Shown here: positions 63,696 to 64,000 of the stretch, piece by piece
Layout of the letters: every line of letters begins with the position of its first letter
Numbering within the stretch: the first letter of the stretch is position 1
Origin: Pandoraea apista
GTDB lineage: Bacteria > Pseudomonadota > Gammaproteobacteria > Burkholderiales > Burkholderiaceae
DNA length: 64,000 bases
NCBI RefSeq assembly: GCF_001465595.2
Contig: NZ_CP013481.2
Coordinates: forward strand, 5,208,001 to 5,272,000
Direction of reading: 5' to 3'
Notes under the pieces: model-generated
Database searches by the model: none
What the model was told of the DNA's origin: nothing
What the model saw: the letters and a program-made list of their open reading frames with translations, nothing else
Made by a program: the position numbers and the translations under genes

Positions 63696-64000
63696 TCAAT
63701 ACACCCCCGGCTCGCCGGGCGGACGCGTCTTGAAGCGCTTGTGCACCCAGTAGTACTGCTCGGGCATCTTGAGAATCTGCTCTTCGAGGAAGGCGTTCAT
63801 GCGGCGCGCGTCGGCATCGGGGTCGCCGCTCGGGTAGTTCTCCCATACCGGGAACACCTTGAGGCGGTAGCCCTTGTAATTCGGCAGCACCTCGCCGATG
63901 AACGGCAGGATCTGCGCCCGGCCGACCTCGGCGAGACGCGAAACAGACGTCAGCGTGCAGGCTTCGACCCCGAAGAACGGCACGAACGTGGAATTTCGCG
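63696..64000 (-). CDS. Lipid A acyltransferase (LpxL/HtrB family), 3' part
   Basis: At least 101 residues of the C-terminus; the start lies beyond the window. [18 protein letters not shown], the [26 protein letters not shown] region and the final [20 protein letters not shown] are typical of inner-membrane lipid A late acyltransferases. The gene precedes dapF, as in other Burkholderiales. Confidence 0.9.
   Translation of the reverse strand, partial: RNSTFVPFFGVEACTLTSVSRLAEVGRAQILPFIGEVLPNYKGYRLKVFPVWENYPSGDPDADARRMNAFLEEQILKMPEQYYWVHKRFKTRPPGEPGVY

Noticed and set aside
1..64000. CRISPR arrays, tRNA or rRNA genes, insertion sequences
   Set aside because: Reading both strands I found no regularly spaced repeats, no tRNA-like T-arm consensus in a cloverleaf context, and no transposase-like protein.

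Overview
The window looks like a high-GC betaproteobacterial chromosome segment. Protein content and gene order fit Burkholderiaceae, most plausibly Pandoraea or a close relative; this is inferred from gene types and order, not from a database match. Coding density is high. No tRNA, rRNA, CRISPR array, transposase, integrase or phage block was seen.

Core genes fill the left third (1-21.6 kb). It opens with the end of a urease accessory cluster (probable ureE tail, ureF, ureG). A GumN/TraB-like gene follows, then a dipeptide ABC transporter (dppA-B-C-D-F) with hairpins between dppA and dppB. Next is a methyl-cycle operon (ahcY, holin-like gene, tlyA, metF) preceded by a recognisable S-adenosylhomocysteine riboswitch, then lrgAB with a divergent LysR regulator and a palindromic operator. 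After these come xth, an orphan glycosyltransferase-like gene, ampG, metX-metW, slmA and a HAD nucleotidase.

The middle (21.8-46.1 kb) is an accessory catabolic block for methoxylated or hydroxylated aromatic acids. It lies between the slmA/HAD pair and argB, genes that I remember as close neighbours in related genomes. One long minus-strand series encodes a gallate-type dioxygenase split into two genes, a LysR regulator with two helix-turn-helix domains, a five-gene branched-chain-type ABC importer, GalB, GalC and GalD (4-oxalomesaconate branch), an alpha/beta hydrolase, an NTF2-like protein and a porin. Divergent from the dioxygenase are vanR (GntR) and vanAB (O-demethylase), with two GGGATCCC-centred palindromes in the shared promoter. 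Next to this, a benzoylformate decarboxylase, a vanillin/benzaldehyde-type dehydrogenase and an MHS-family transporter form a second operon under a divergent LysR. Together the modules could carry an arylglyoxylate through aldehyde, methoxybenzoate and gallate to oxaloacetate and pyruvate.

The right third (46.2-64 kb) is core again: argB, a CWC cysteine-rich protein, a PCu(A)C copper chaperone, regB-regA, hslU-hslV, and then a zinc locus. The zinc locus holds a ZnuD-like TonB receptor, a small His-rich membrane protein, dksA lacking its zinc-finger cysteines, a His-rich CobW GTPase and a Fur-family Zur. Two copies of a TTGCAAC-N3-GTTGCAA-type dyad precede the small protein and zur. The window ends with an EamA transporter, an RlmI-like methyltransferase, xerC, DUF484, dapF and the 3' part of an LpxL/HtrB acyltransferase.
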